From positions 1 to 63,043 of the forward strand of contig CAAGII010000211.1 in NCBI GenBank assembly GCA_900769875.1: a stretch of 63,043 bases of DNA, read 5' to 3'. Position 1 is the stretch's first letter, and each line of letters begins with the position of its first letter. Under the pieces are notes generated by a model that saw nothing but the letters and a program-made list of their open reading frames with translations, did no database searches and was not told the DNA's origin. Source of the DNA: Clostridia bacterium. GTDB lineage: Bacteria; Bacillota; Clostridia; Christensenellales; Aristaeellaceae. A program made the position numbers and the translations under genes. Positions 16,264 through 25,455 of this stretch are shown here, piece by piece.

Positions 16264-19200
16264 TTACAGGCGGAAGTAATCCACACCGCCCTCAAACAGC
16301 GGCTGATACTTGTTGCCGGGAACATTCTTGTACAGGTTTTCGCCGGAGCGCTCGGTATGACCCATCTTGCCCAGCACGCGCCCATCGGGGCTGGTGATGC
16401 CCTCCACGGCGAAGTAGCTGGCGTTGGGGTTGAAGCGGGTATCCATGCTGGGCATACCGGCAAGATCGACATACTGTGTCGCGATCTGGCCGTTGTCCGC
16501 GAGCCTACGCACCAGCGCCTCAGGGCCGACAAAGCGCCCCTCGCCATGGCTGATGGCAATGGTGTGAATCTCCCCTGTCTCGCAGCGGCTCAGCCACGGA
16601 CTCCTGTTGCTGGCAACGCGTGTGCGCACCAGCATGGACTGGTGGCGGCCGATCTCGTTGAAGGTCAGGGTGGGGCACTGATCGTCGGTATCCACGATCT
16701 CGCCAAAGGGCACCAGACCCAGCTTGATCAGCGCCTGGAAGCCGTTGCAGATGCCCAGCATCAAGCCGTCGCGCTTCTGCAGGAGCTCCGCCACGGCGTC
16801 CTTCATCGCGGGATTGCGGAAGAAGGCGTTGATGAACTTCGCGCTTCCGTCCGGCTCGTCGCCGCCGGAGAAGCCGCCGGGCAGCACGATCATCTGGCTG
16901 CGGCTGATGATTTCCGCTGCCTTTGCGATGCTCCGGGCAATCGCCTCAGGCGTGAGATTGTTGATGACCAGAATCTCAGCCGCACCGCCCGCGCGCTCCA
17001 CGGCGCGCGCCGTATCATATTCACAGTTTGTGCCGGGGAACACGGGAATGAACGCAAGGGGCTTGAGGGTCTTGACGGCGGGCGCTACGCGCTTATCCGC
17101 CGCGAAGGTGAATTTCTCGGTGGTTTCGCCGGTGTGTCCGCGATAGGCGAACACCTTGTCCAGCTTGCCCTCATAGATCTCCTGCATGGGCGCAAGGTCG
17201 ATGCGGTCGCCCTCATACTCCAGCACCCACTCGGCCATGGTGTCGCCGATCTTCTCGCCAAGCTCCACGTCGCCCTCGCACTCGATCAGCATGCCGCCGA
17301 TCTGCTGCGCGAAAAGGCTGCCGCCGAAATCGTCGTCAATGCGGGTGCCGATGCCGTTGCCAAGACCCATCTTGAACAGACCCTCGGCGATGCCACCCAG
17401 ACCCAACGCCCACGCGGAAACAATGCGTCCGTCACGGATGGCGGCATGAATGGCGTCAAAGTTGCTGGTCAGCGTCGCGGTGTCGTGCGCGTCGCACACC
17501 ACAAGGCGCACCTCATGGCCGGCCTGCTTGAACTCGGGGCTGATGATCACGCTCGCCTTGCCAGGAGCCACCGCGAAGGAGCAGAGCGTCGGCGGCACAT
17601 CCATCTTCTCGAAGGTGCCGGACATGGAGTCCTTGCCGCCAATGGCAGCCAGCTTCAGGTCAAGCTGCGCGTCAAACGCGCCCAGCAGCGCCGCAAAGGG
17701 CTTGCCCCACCGGGTAGGATCCTCCGTCATGCGCTCGAAATACTCCTGGAAGGTCAGGTACGCCTTCTTGTAGTCAAAGCCCGCGGCGACCAGCTTCGTG
17801 ATGCTTTCCACCACCGCGAGGTATGCGCCCTCATAGGGGCTCTGCTCCATCATTTCGGGATGGAAGCCATACGCCATGCCGCTGACCGTATCGGTCACGC
17901 CGTCGCGCACAGGCAGCTTGGCGACCATGACCTGATTGGGCGTGAGCTGCTTCACGCCGCCGTAGGGCATCAGCACAGTCGCCGCGCCGATGGTGGAGTC
18001 AAAGCGCTCGCTCAGTCCCTGCTTGGAGCAGATGTTCAGGTTGCCCACCATGGAGGCGAGCTTCTCGGTCATGGTTTCGCCCTCGAAGGCGACCTGCTCC
18101 ACGCCGTCCTGCCGGACGGAAACGCGGGTATGCTTCTCTGCGCCGTTGCTGTTCAGGAACTCACGGCTCAGATCCACGATGGTCTTGCCCTTCCACGTCA
18201 TGCGCAGGCGGGGCTCCTCAGTCACCTCGGCCACGACGGTCGCTTCCAGGTTTTCTTCGTTGGCGGCCTTCAGGAAGGCGTCCACATCCTCGGGCGCAAG
18301 CACCACCGCCATGCGTTCCTGGCTTTCGGAGATCGCAAGCTCGGTGCCGTCCAATCCGTCGTACTTTTTGGGCACACGATCCAGATCAATCAGCAGGCCG
18401 TCTGCCAATTCGCCAATGGCGACCGATACGCCGCCTGCGCCAAAGTCGTTGCAGCGCTTGATCAGGCGGGTCACCTCGCCGTTGCGGAACAGGCGCTGCA
18501 GCTTGCGCTCGGTGGGCGCGTTGCCCTTCTGTACCTCCGCGCCGCAGCTTTCAAGGCTTTCCAGTTTGTGGCTCTTGGAGGAGCCGGTCGCGCCGCCGCA
18601 GCCGTCGCGGCCCGTGCGTCCGCCCAGCAGCACAATTTTGTCGCCGGGCGCGGGCACCTCGCGGCGCACATGGCTCTCGGGCGCCGCGCCGACCACCGCG
18701 CCGATCTCCAGACGCTTGGCAGCGTAGCCGGGATGATAGGTTTCATCCACCTGACCCGTGGCAAGGCCGATCTGGTTGCCGTAGCTGGAGTAGCCCGCCG
18801 CAGCCGTGGTCACCAGCTTGCGCTGGGGCAGCTTGCCGGGCATGGTCTGCGAAACGGGCACCAACGGATCCGCAGCGCCGGTCACGCGCATGGCCTGATA
18901 CACATAGGTGCGGCCGGAGAGCGGGTCGCGGATGGCGCCGCCGATGCAGGTTGCGGCGCCGCCAAAGGGCTCAATCTCGGTGGGATGGTTGTGCGTTTCG
19001 TTCTTGAACATCAGCAGCCAGGGTTCTTCCCTGCCGTCGATATCCACATTGATTTTGATGGAGCAGGCGTTGATTTCTTCGCTCTCGTCAAGGTTGGGCA
19101 GCCAGCCCTGCTTCTTGAGGTACTTGGCGCCCATGGTGGCGATGTCCATCAGGTTGACAGGCTTGCGGCTGATACGCTCGCCGTACACCGTTTCACGGGC

Positions 19201-19950
19201 GGCGAGATAGCGCCTGAACGCCTTTTCCACCGCCGCGTGCTCGATATCGGCGCTGTCGATGGTGGTCAGGAAGGTGGTGTGGCGGCAGTGATCGCTCCAG
19301 TAGGTGTCGATCATGCGGATTTCGGTGAGGGTGGGGTCACGATGCTCTGAGGCAAAGTAATCGCGGCAGAACGCCAGATCGTCATCGTCCATGGCGAGGC
19401 CGTACTGCTTCACGAAGCTGTCCACCGCCTCCGCGTCCATGGCGGTGAAACCATGCAGCGTCTCCACATGATCGGGTGTCTCGTACTGCTGGCGCAGCGT
19501 TTCCTTACGGGCGAGGTCAGCCTCACGGCTCTCCACGGGGTTGATTACATGCTTCTTGATCCGGGCGAGATCCTCCTGGGACACATCGCCGCCAAGGATG
19601 TACACGCGCGCCGTGCGAACCGTGGGACGCTCGCACTGACCCACCAGCTGGATGCATTCCGCGCAGCTGTCCGCGCGCTGGTCAAACTGACCGGGCAGGT
19701 ATTCCACCGCAAACACCACGCCGTCATGCTCGGGCAGGGCGTCATAGGTCACGTCCACCTGCGGCTCGGAGAACACAATGGGCCTGCACTTTTCATACAG
19801 CGCGTCCTCTACGCCCTCCACATCGTAGCGATTGATCAGGCGCAGGCTTTTCACGCTCTTGATGAGCAGAATATGGGAGATTTCCCACAGAAGATGCTCC
19901 GCCTCCACGGCAAAGCCCGGACGCTTTTCCACATAAATGCGCTTCACGCT
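16264..19950 (-). CDS. purL: Phosphoribosylformylglycinamidine synthase, single-chain type
   Basis: Converts FGAR to FGAM using ATP and glutamine. At 1228 residues it is the fused form: an N-terminal PurS-like part, two PurM-like synthetase halves (for example MFKNETHNHPTEIEPFGGAA) and a C-terminal class I glutaminase with LGICNGFQALI carrying the nucleophile cysteine. AGGAGG ahead of ATG 19950 (MSVKRIYVEK) rejects a longer start at 19992. The form resembles the large PurL variant common in Clostridia. Separate purS and purQ are absent, as expected. Confidence 0.96.
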   Translation of the reverse strand, partial: SVKRIYVEKRPGFAVEAEHLLWEISHILLIKSVKSLRLINRYDVEGVEDALYEKCRPIVFSEPQVDVTYDALPEHDGVVFAVEYLPGQFDQRADSCAECIQLVGQCERPTVRTARVYILGGDVSQEDLARIKKHVINPVESREADLARKETLRQQYETPDHVETLHGFTAMDAEAVDSFVKQYGLAMDDDDLAFCRDYFASEHRDPTLTEIRMIDTYWSDHCRHTTFLTTIDSADIEHAAVEKAFRRYLAARETVYGERISRKPVNLMDIATMGAKYLKKQGWLPNLDESEEINACSIKINVDIDGREEPWLLMFKNETHNHPTEIEPFGGAATCIGGAIRDPLSGRTYVYQAMRVTGAADPLVPVSQTMPGKLPQRKLVTTAAAGYSSYGNQIGLATGQVDETYHPGYAAKRLEIGAVVGAAPESHVRREVPAPGDKIVLLGGRTGRDGCGGATGSSKSHKLESLESCGAEVQKGNAPTERKLQRLFRNGEVTRLIKRCNDFGAGGVSVAIGELADGLLIDLDRVPKKYDGLDGTELAISESQERMAVVLAPEDVDAFLKAANEENLEATVVAEVTEEPRLRMTWKGKTIVDLSREFLNSNGAEKHTRVSVRQDGVEQVAFEGETMTEKLASMVGNLNICSKQGLSERFDSTIGAATVLMPYGGVKQLTPNQVMVAKLPVRDGVTDTVSGMAYGFHPEMMEQSPYEGAYLAVVESITKLVAAGFDYKKAYLTFQEYFERMTEDPTRWGKPFAALLGAFDAQLDLKLAAIGGKDSMSGTFEKMDVPPTLCSFAVAPGKASVIISPEFKQAGHEVRLVVCDAHDTATLTSNFDAIHAAIRDGRIVSAWALGLGGIAEGLFKMGLGNGIGTRIDDDFGGSLFAQQIGGMLIECEGDVELGEKIGDTMAEWVLEYEGDRIDLAPMQEIYEGKLDKVFAYRGHTGETTEKFTFAADKRVAPAVKTLKPLAFIPVFPGTNCEYDTARAVERAGGAAEILVINNLTPEAIARSIAKAAEIISRSQMIVLPGGFSGGDEPDGSAKFINAFFRNPAMKDAVAELLQKRDGLMLGICNGFQALIKLGLVPFGEIVDTDDQCPTLTFNEIGRHQSMLVRTRVASNRSPWLSRCETGEIHTIAISHGEGRFVGPEALVRRLADNGQIATQYVDLAGMPSMDTRFNPNASYFAVEGITSPDGRVLGKMGHTERSGENLYKNVPGNKYQPLFEGGVDYFRL

Positions 19951-19988
19951 CATGATTGTCAACCTCCTCTGTCGCTCTGACGCAGCCG

Positions 19989-21263
19989 TCATTTGCTGGC
20001 AAGCGCCCTTGCACCGATGTCGTGCCGCATGTGCATATCGGTGAAGCTGATCTTCCCGGCGGCGTCATACGCCTTTTGAACCGCATGCTCCAGCGTATCC
20101 GCCGTCGCAGTTACGCCCAGCACGCGCCCGCCCGCGGTCACCACGCCGTCTGCGGTCAGCTTCGTGCCCGCGTGAAAGACCTGCGCGGTTTCCGCAGCCG
20201 CATCCAGCCCGCTGATGGGATAGCCGCTTTGATATTTCACCGGGTATCCTCCGCTGGCGAGCACCACACAGCAGGCCGCGCCAGAGTCAAAGACCACCTC
20301 AGCATCCTTGAGCGTACCGTTTGCGGTCGCCTGCATGATGGTCAGCAGATCGCTGCGCAGAAGCGGCAGCACCACCTGCGTTTCCGGATCGCCGAAGCGG
20401 CAGTTGTATTCGATCACGCGCGGGCCGTTTTCCGTCAGCATCAGCCCGAAGTACAGGCAGCCGCGGAAGGTGCGGCCCTCGCTGTTCATCGCGTTCATGG
20501 TCGGCAGGAAGATCTCACGCATGCAGCGCTCCGCGATCTCCTCCGTGTAGTAGGGATTGGGTGCGATGGTGCCCATACCGCCAGTATTCAGGCCCTGGTC
20601 GTGATCGAGTGCGCGCTTGTGATCCATGCTGCTGACCATGGGTCTGACCACCTTGCCGTCGGTAAAGGCAAGCACGGAGACCTCGGGCCCGGTCAGGAAC
20701 TCCTCAATCACCACGCTGCTGCCGCTCTTGCCGAACTGGGCATGGTTCATCATGTCGTCCACAGCGCGCAGCGCGTCCTCGCGCGTTTGACAGATCATCA
20801 CGCCCTTGCCCAACGCGAGGCCGTCCGCCTTCACCACCAGCGGCACGGGGCACGCGTCCGAGCGGATGTAGGCAGCCGCCGCCTCATAATTGCTGAAGGC
20901 CTCGTAGGCCGCGGTGGGGATGCCGTACTTCTTCATCAGGTTCTTGCTGAACACCTTGCTGCCCTCAATGATGGCCGCGTCCTTGCAGGGGCCGAAGGCC
21001 GCGATGCCGCGCTCCGAGAGCAGATCCACCAGCCCCATGCACAGCGGATCATCGGGCGCGACCACCACAAAGTCGATCGCCTTCTCCTTGGCGAAATCCG
21101 CAATGGCCTCAATATCCGTTGCCTTCAGGGGCACCAGCTCGCACAGCGACGCCATGCCGCCGTTGCCGGGCGCGGCGTAGAGCTTCGTCACATTCCTGTT
21201 TTCCGCAATCTTTACGGCAATGGCATGCTCGCGTCCGCCGCCGCCCACAATGAGTACCTTCAT
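19989..21263 (-). CDS. purD: Phosphoribosylamine-glycine ligase
   Basis: ATP-grasp enzyme joining glycine to phosphoribosylamine to give GAR. The 424 residues begin MKVLIVGGGGREHAIA, a family signature, and contain RFGDPETQVVLPLL. ATG 21263 is chosen because GGGAGGAG precedes it. The 126-bp gap to the gene before it is the largest inside the operon; I saw no clear promoter in it. Confidence 0.97.
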   Translation of the reverse strand: MKVLIVGGGGREHAIAVKIAENRNVTKLYAAPGNGGMASLCELVPLKATDIEAIADFAKEKAIDFVVVAPDDPLCMGLVDLLSERGIAAFGPCKDAAIIEGSKVFSKNLMKKYGIPTAAYEAFSNYEAAAAYIRSDACPVPLVVKADGLALGKGVMICQTREDALRAVDDMMNHAQFGKSGSSVVIEEFLTGPEVSVLAFTDGKVVRPMVSSMDHKRALDHDQGLNTGGMGTIAPNPYYTEEIAERCMREIFLPTMNAMNSEGRTFRGCLYFGLMLTENGPRVIEYNCRFGDPETQVVLPLLRSDLLTIMQATANGTLKDAEVVFDSGAACCVVLASGGYPVKYQSGYPISGLDAAAETAQVFHAGTKLTADGVVTAGGRVLGVTATADTLEHAVQKAYDAAGKISFTDMHMRHDIGARALASK

Positions 21264-21389
21264 GGTATTCTCCTCCCAGTATCCGGAAAGCGCAGTCTGT
21301 CTTCCCGCAATTGCTCCCTTTACGCCAAGCAATCCGAACCCCGCCGAAACCCTCCGGTACGGCGAAGTCCGGAATTGCCTGCTGCCCGA

Positions 21390-22568
21390 TCAGTGGTGGA
21401 ACAGGCGCATGTGCGTAAAGCACATCACCATGTCATACTTGTCGCATACGTCGATTACATTGTCGTCGCGGATGGAGCCGCCGGGCTGTGCCACATAGCT
21501 CACACCCGAGCGGTGCGCGCGCTCGATGTTGTCGCCAAAGGGGAAGAACGCATCGCTGCCCAGCGCCACCCCGCTCTGGCTGGCGAGCCACGCCTTCTTC
21601 TGCTCGCGGGTGAGCGTTTCCGGCTTCACCTTGAAGAACTGCTGCCAGCAGCCATCCGCCAGCACCTCGTCGGAATCGTCGGAGATGTACACGTCAATGG
21701 CGTTGTCGCGGTCAGGGCGCGCGATCTTGTCCACAAAGGGAAGCTCCAGCACCTGCGGATGCTGGCGCAGCAACCAGTTGTCCGCCTTTTGACCCGCAAG
21801 GCGCGTGCAGTGAATGCGGCTCTGCTGTCCTGCGCCGATGCCGATCGCCTGACCGTCCTTGGCGTAGCACACGCTGTTGCTCTGGGTGTACTTGAGTACA
21901 ATCAGGCTCACGATCAGGTCGCGCCTGGCCTGCTCGGGCAGGTCGCGGTTCTTCGTCACGATGTCCTCCAGCAGGGCTTCATCTATAACAAACTCGTTGC
22001 GGCCCTGCTCGAAGGTCACGCCGAACACCTGCTTGCGCTCGATGGGAGCGGGACGGTAGGCGGGATCAATCTGCACCACATTGTAGGCGCCCTTCTTCTT
22101 TGCCCTGAGCACCTCCAGCGCCTCTTCGGTATAGCCGGGAGCGATCACGCCATCGGACACCTCGGGCTTGATGAGCATGGCGGTAGACAGGTCGCACACA
22201 TCGGAGAGCGCGATCCAGTCGCCAAAGGAGGACATGCGGTCGGCGCCGCGGGCGCGCGCATAGGCGCAAGCCAGCGGTGACAGCTCCAGCCCGGGCTTGA
22301 CGAAATAGATTCTGCGCATCGTCTCATCCAGCGGCAGACCAAGGGCAGCGCCGGCGGGGCTCACATGCTTGAAGCTTGCGGCGGCGGGCAGTCCAGTGGC
22401 GCGTTTGAGCTCGCTGACCAGCTGCCAGCCGTTGAGCGCGTCAAGGAAGTTGATGTATCCGGGCTTGCCGCTGAGCACGGTCAGCGGCAGCTCGCCCTGC
22501 TCCATGAAAATACGGCTGGGCTTCTGGTTGGGATTGCAGCCGTATTTCAGTTCCAGTTCGGTCGCCAT
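21390..22568 (-). CDS. purH: AICAR formyltransferase (PurH formyltransferase domain only)
   Basis: Transfers a formyl group from 10-formyl-THF to AICAR, giving FAICAR. Ordinary bacterial PurH is about 510-530 residues and carries an N-terminal IMP cyclohydrolase domain. This protein is only 392 residues and starts directly with ATELELKYGCNPNQKPSR of the transformylase part. The motif SFKHVSPAGAALG is present. The missing cyclohydrolase is supplied two genes upstream by a PurO-type protein. A GyrI-like gene lies 12 bp upstream. Confidence 0.92.
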   Translation of the reverse strand: MATELELKYGCNPNQKPSRIFMEQGELPLTVLSGKPGYINFLDALNGWQLVSELKRATGLPAAASFKHVSPAGAALGLPLDETMRRIYFVKPGLELSPLACAYARARGADRMSSFGDWIALSDVCDLSTAMLIKPEVSDGVIAPGYTEEALEVLRAKKKGAYNVVQIDPAYRPAPIERKQVFGVTFEQGRNEFVIDEALLEDIVTKNRDLPEQARRDLIVSLIVLKYTQSNSVCYAKDGQAIGIGAGQQSRIHCTRLAGQKADNWLLRQHPQVLELPFVDKIARPDRDNAIDVYISDDSDEVLADGCWQQFFKVKPETLTREQKKAWLASQSGVALGSDAFFPFGDNIERAHRSGVSYVAQPGGSIRDDNVIDVCDKYDMVMCFTHMRLFHH

Positions 22569-22580
22569 GGGAACGCCTCC

Positions 22581-23042
22581 TTACAGTCGCCTGATCGGAT
22601 AGTAGATATACATTTTCCCGGTGATGGGATCGGTAAAGTCGTAGGCTGCGCCGCAAACCGCGAGTCCCTCCTCCTTCATCAGCTCCAGGCCGTTTGCGAA
22701 GGAGTTTTCGGTGACATTGGGCACATAGACGTATTCGGAGGCGGGCAGCACCCATTTCGTCCAGCCTTCGGGGGCCTCCGCGTCATCGCGGCAGTTGACG
22801 CCCGCAAGGTACAATCCGCGGGTAAAGCCGTCCTCCCAGGGCCTGAAGGAACGGCTCATATCGCTCATCGCGCCCCAGATGCCCACCAGCTGTCCCTGCA
22901 GATTCTTCCGCGCAAGGGGCGCAATCTCGGCAAAATGCTCGTTCGCGTCCTGCCACAGGGCGTTCACAAAGTCCGGGCCGTCGTCGGTGCTGCCTTCCTT
23001 GCCGATGACCACAAGCTGCGGCAGCGTGATATGCCTGAGCAT
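22581..23042 (-). CDS. GyrI-like small-molecule-binding domain protein inside the purine operon
   Basis: A 153-residue protein resembling the GyrI/AraC effector-binding fold, for example the opening LPQLVVIGKEGSTDDGPDF, with no DNA-binding domain attached. ATG 23042 overlaps the purO stop as TGATG and has AGGAGG seven bases upstream, so it is coupled to purO. Stand-alone GyrI-like proteins bind varied small hydrophobic or heterocyclic ligands. Its position between the two enzymes of the last steps to IMP hints at a ligand or sensing role in purine synthesis, but that is inference. Confidence 0.75.
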   Translation of the reverse strand: MLRHITLPQLVVIGKEGSTDDGPDFVNALWQDANEHFAEIAPLARKNLQGQLVGIWGAMSDMSRSFRPWEDGFTRGLYLAGVNCRDDAEAPEGWTKWVLPASEYVYVPNVTENSFANGLELMKEEGLAVCGAAYDFTDPITGKMYIYYPIRRL

Positions 23043-23770
23043 CAGCATTCCTCCTGATCGTGCTTGTTGATGATGATGGTATCCGCCTCACCGCTTTCAA
23101 GGCTGATGAAGCTGACGTAGAGGGACACTTTGTTGTCCTGATCCAGCGCGTCCCACACCCGCAGGGCAAGCTGCTCGATATCGCCCTCCACCGTCACCTT
23201 TTCCGGCTCGCCCTCAAAGGAGGGAAGCGGAGAGCCATTGCCCTGATAGGTGTGGACGAAGTGTCCCACGCCCGCCTTAGGCTGGGGATAATCGAAGAAG
23301 AAGCGCTGCACGCTGGTATCGTCGTTCGCGTCCGACTTGAGGATGGACAGGCGGTACTGCGCTTCTCCGTCCTTCACGGTGACAAGGCCGGAGATACGGG
23401 GCGTGCAGTTGGGCAGATCGTCCTCAAAGGTGCGGGTGCGCAGCGCGTCCTCAAAGCTTTTGCCCGCAAGGAGGAAATCACGCACCGTATCGGTCTGGTC
23501 GCCATTGGTGACAATCACGCGGCCGTCGCCCAGGTCGCGCACGGGCGCGTAAATAATCAGATGCGGATCGACCATTTTGCTCTCGTCGAACGCTCTGGTG
23601 ATGATGCCGTCGTCCGTCTCCTCAAAGACGCGGTTGCGGCTGTTCTCGCTCCGGCCCATGATGAAATACACAATGACGGCGTTCCTGCCCGTCTCGTCCA
23701 CACCCAGCACGATACCGCGGCCGGGATAGCTGTTGCCGCGCAGGAGCGCTTCAAGGTTCATGGTCTGCAT
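23042..23770 (-). CDS. purO: IMP cyclohydrolase, PurO (archaeal-type) family
   Basis: Closes the ring of FAICAR to make IMP, the last step of the pathway. The 242-residue protein has no similarity to the PurH cyclohydrolase domain. It matches the PurO pattern first known from archaea: YPGRGIVLGVDETGRNAVIV, then YFIMGRSENSRNRVF, then IIYAPVRDLGDGRVIVTNGD. ATG 23770 follows AAGGAGG. It is followed by the GyrI-like gene and the formyltransferase-only PurH, which is exactly the enzyme pair needed in its place. Confidence 0.9.
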   Translation of the reverse strand: MQTMNLEALLRGNSYPGRGIVLGVDETGRNAVIVYFIMGRSENSRNRVFEETDDGIITRAFDESKMVDPHLIIYAPVRDLGDGRVIVTNGDQTDTVRDFLLAGKSFEDALRTRTFEDDLPNCTPRISGLVTVKDGEAQYRLSILKSDANDDTSVQRFFFDYPQPKAGVGHFVHTYQGNGSPLPSFEGEPEKVTVEGDIEQLALRVWDALDQDNKVSLYVSFISLESGEADTIIINKHDQEEC

Positions 23771-23792
23771 GGTGTTTTCCTCCTTGCCCGTA

Positions 23793-24392
23793 TCAGGGTC
23801 TGCACAGGTCTTGCGCCACCTGCTCAAGCGCGGCGGGCAGCAGCAGCCATTCCGCCTGCTCCATGACGCGGCGCTGGAGCGTTTCGGGGGTATCTCCCGC
23901 CTCCACAGCCACCGCCTTCTGGGCGATGATATCGCCGCCGTCGGGGATTTCATTGACAAAATGCACCGTCGCGCCGGTCAGCTTCACGCCGCGTTCCAGC
24001 GCCGCCTCATGCACCCGCAGCCCGTAATAGCCCTTGCCGCAGAAGCTGGGGATTAGGCTCGGGTGGATGTTCAGAATCCGGTGATCGTAGGCTCGGATGA
24101 CATTGTCCGGCAAGATGGTCAGGAAGCCCGCCAGCACAATCACCTCGATGGCGTTTGCGCGCAGCACCTCCAGCAGCCCTTCGCCGTACTGCTCTGGCGT
24201 CAGGTCGCGCGTTTTGCGCACAACCTGCCACGGGATTCCAGCTTTCTCCGCGCGCTTGATCGCATACGCATCCTCGCGGCTGGCGATCACGAGGCTCAGC
24301 TCGGCATGGGGCAGCCTGCCCACGTCCCTCGCGTCAATGATCGCCTGCAGATTGGTGCCGCCGCCGGACACCATCACACACGTCCTTACCAC
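23793..24392 (-). CDS. purN: Phosphoribosylglycinamide formyltransferase (GTG start)
   Basis: Formylates GAR to FGAR with 10-formyl-THF. The 199 residues carry the catalytic set N108, H110 (LNIHPSLIPSF) and D154 (DGGDIIAQ). Translation begins at GTG 24392, overlapping the purM stop by seven bases, so the pair is coupled. A later ATG would cut the conserved N-terminal strand. Confidence 0.96.
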   Translation of the reverse strand: MVRTCVMVSGGGTNLQAIIDARDVGRLPHAELSLVIASREDAYAIKRAEKAGIPWQVVRKTRDLTPEQYGEGLLEVLRANAIEVIVLAGFLTILPDNVIRAYDHRILNIHPSLIPSFCGKGYYGLRVHEAALERGVKLTGATVHFVNEIPDGGDIIAQKAVAVEAGDTPETLQRRVMEQAEWLLLPAALEQVAQDLCRP

Positions 24393-25429
24393 AGCCGCAC
24401 ACCCTTTTCTCCCGCGACAATTTCGCCCAGCACATACGCGTCCTCCACGCCGTTCGCGCGCAGGATCGCAAGCGCGGCATCCGCGTCCTCACGGGCGACG
24501 GTCACCGTCATGCCAACGCCCATGTTGTAGGTGTTGTACATGTCGCGCTCCGGCACATTGCCCTCGCGCGCGATGATGTCAAAGATCGGGGGAACCCGAA
24601 CGGCGCGCTTTTCAATGCTGGCGCAGCAGCCGTCATGCAGCGCGCGCGGGATGTTCTCATAGAAGCCGCCGCCGGTGATATGGCTGATGGCGCGCGGCTG
24701 TACCTTCGCAAGCAGCGCCTGCACGGGCTTGACATAGATACGGGTGGGGGTCAGCAGCGTCTCCCAAAGCGGCCTGTCCAGCTCGGCATAGGTGCGGTTC
24801 TCGCCGCCCTCGCCGATTCTGAACACCTTGCGCACCAGCGAGAAGCCGTTGGAGTGCACGCCGGAGGAGGGCAGCGCGATCATCACATCGCCCGGGCGCA
24901 TCGCGCTGTGGTCGATGATGCGGCGCTTGTCCACCACGCCCACGGAGAAGCCGGCAAGGTCGTAATCGTCCTCGGGCATCATGCCGGGATGCTCGGCGGT
25001 CTCCCCGCCGATGAGCGCGCTTTCAGCCCGCACGCAGCCCTCCGCCACGCCCGCCACGATGGCGGCGATCTTTTCGGGGATGTTGCGGCCGCAGGCGATG
25101 TAATCCAGGAAGAACAGGGGCTTTGCGCCGCAGCAGATGACGTCGTTGACGCACATTGCCACGCAGTCGATACCAATGGTGTCATGCTTGTCCAGCAGCA
25201 TGGCGAGCTTGAGCTTGGTGCCCACGCCGTCGGTACCGCTGACCAGCACGGGCTGCTCCACGCCGGAAAGATCAAGCTGGAACAGGCCGCCGAAGCCGCC
25301 GATGCCGTCCACCACACCGGAGGTCATGGTACGGGCGACATGCGCCTTCATCAGTTCCACTGCCCTGTAGCCGGCGGTGATGTCCACACCGGCTGCCTTG
25401 TAGCTTTCGCTATGACTCACGTTTGCCAT
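24386..25429 (-). CDS. purM: Phosphoribosylformylglycinamidine cyclo-ligase (AIR synthase)
   Basis: ATP-dependent ring closure of FGAM to AIR. The 347 residues show GIGGFGGLFQLDL, SGTDGVGTKLKLA and the conserved ITGGGFYENIPRAL. It is spaced 26 bp from purF and overlaps purN. Confidence 0.97.
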   Translation of the reverse strand: MANVSHSESYKAAGVDITAGYRAVELMKAHVARTMTSGVVDGIGGFGGLFQLDLSGVEQPVLVSGTDGVGTKLKLAMLLDKHDTIGIDCVAMCVNDVICCGAKPLFFLDYIACGRNIPEKIAAIVAGVAEGCVRAESALIGGETAEHPGMMPEDDYDLAGFSVGVVDKRRIIDHSAMRPGDVMIALPSSGVHSNGFSLVRKVFRIGEGGENRTYAELDRPLWETLLTPTRIYVKPVQALLAKVQPRAISHITGGGFYENIPRALHDGCCASIEKRAVRVPPIFDIIAREGNVPERDMYNTYNMGVGMTVTVAREDADAALAILRANGVEDAYVLGEIVAGEKGVRLW

Positions 25430-25455
25430 GGGTCGAACCTCCTCAGTCTGTCGCT

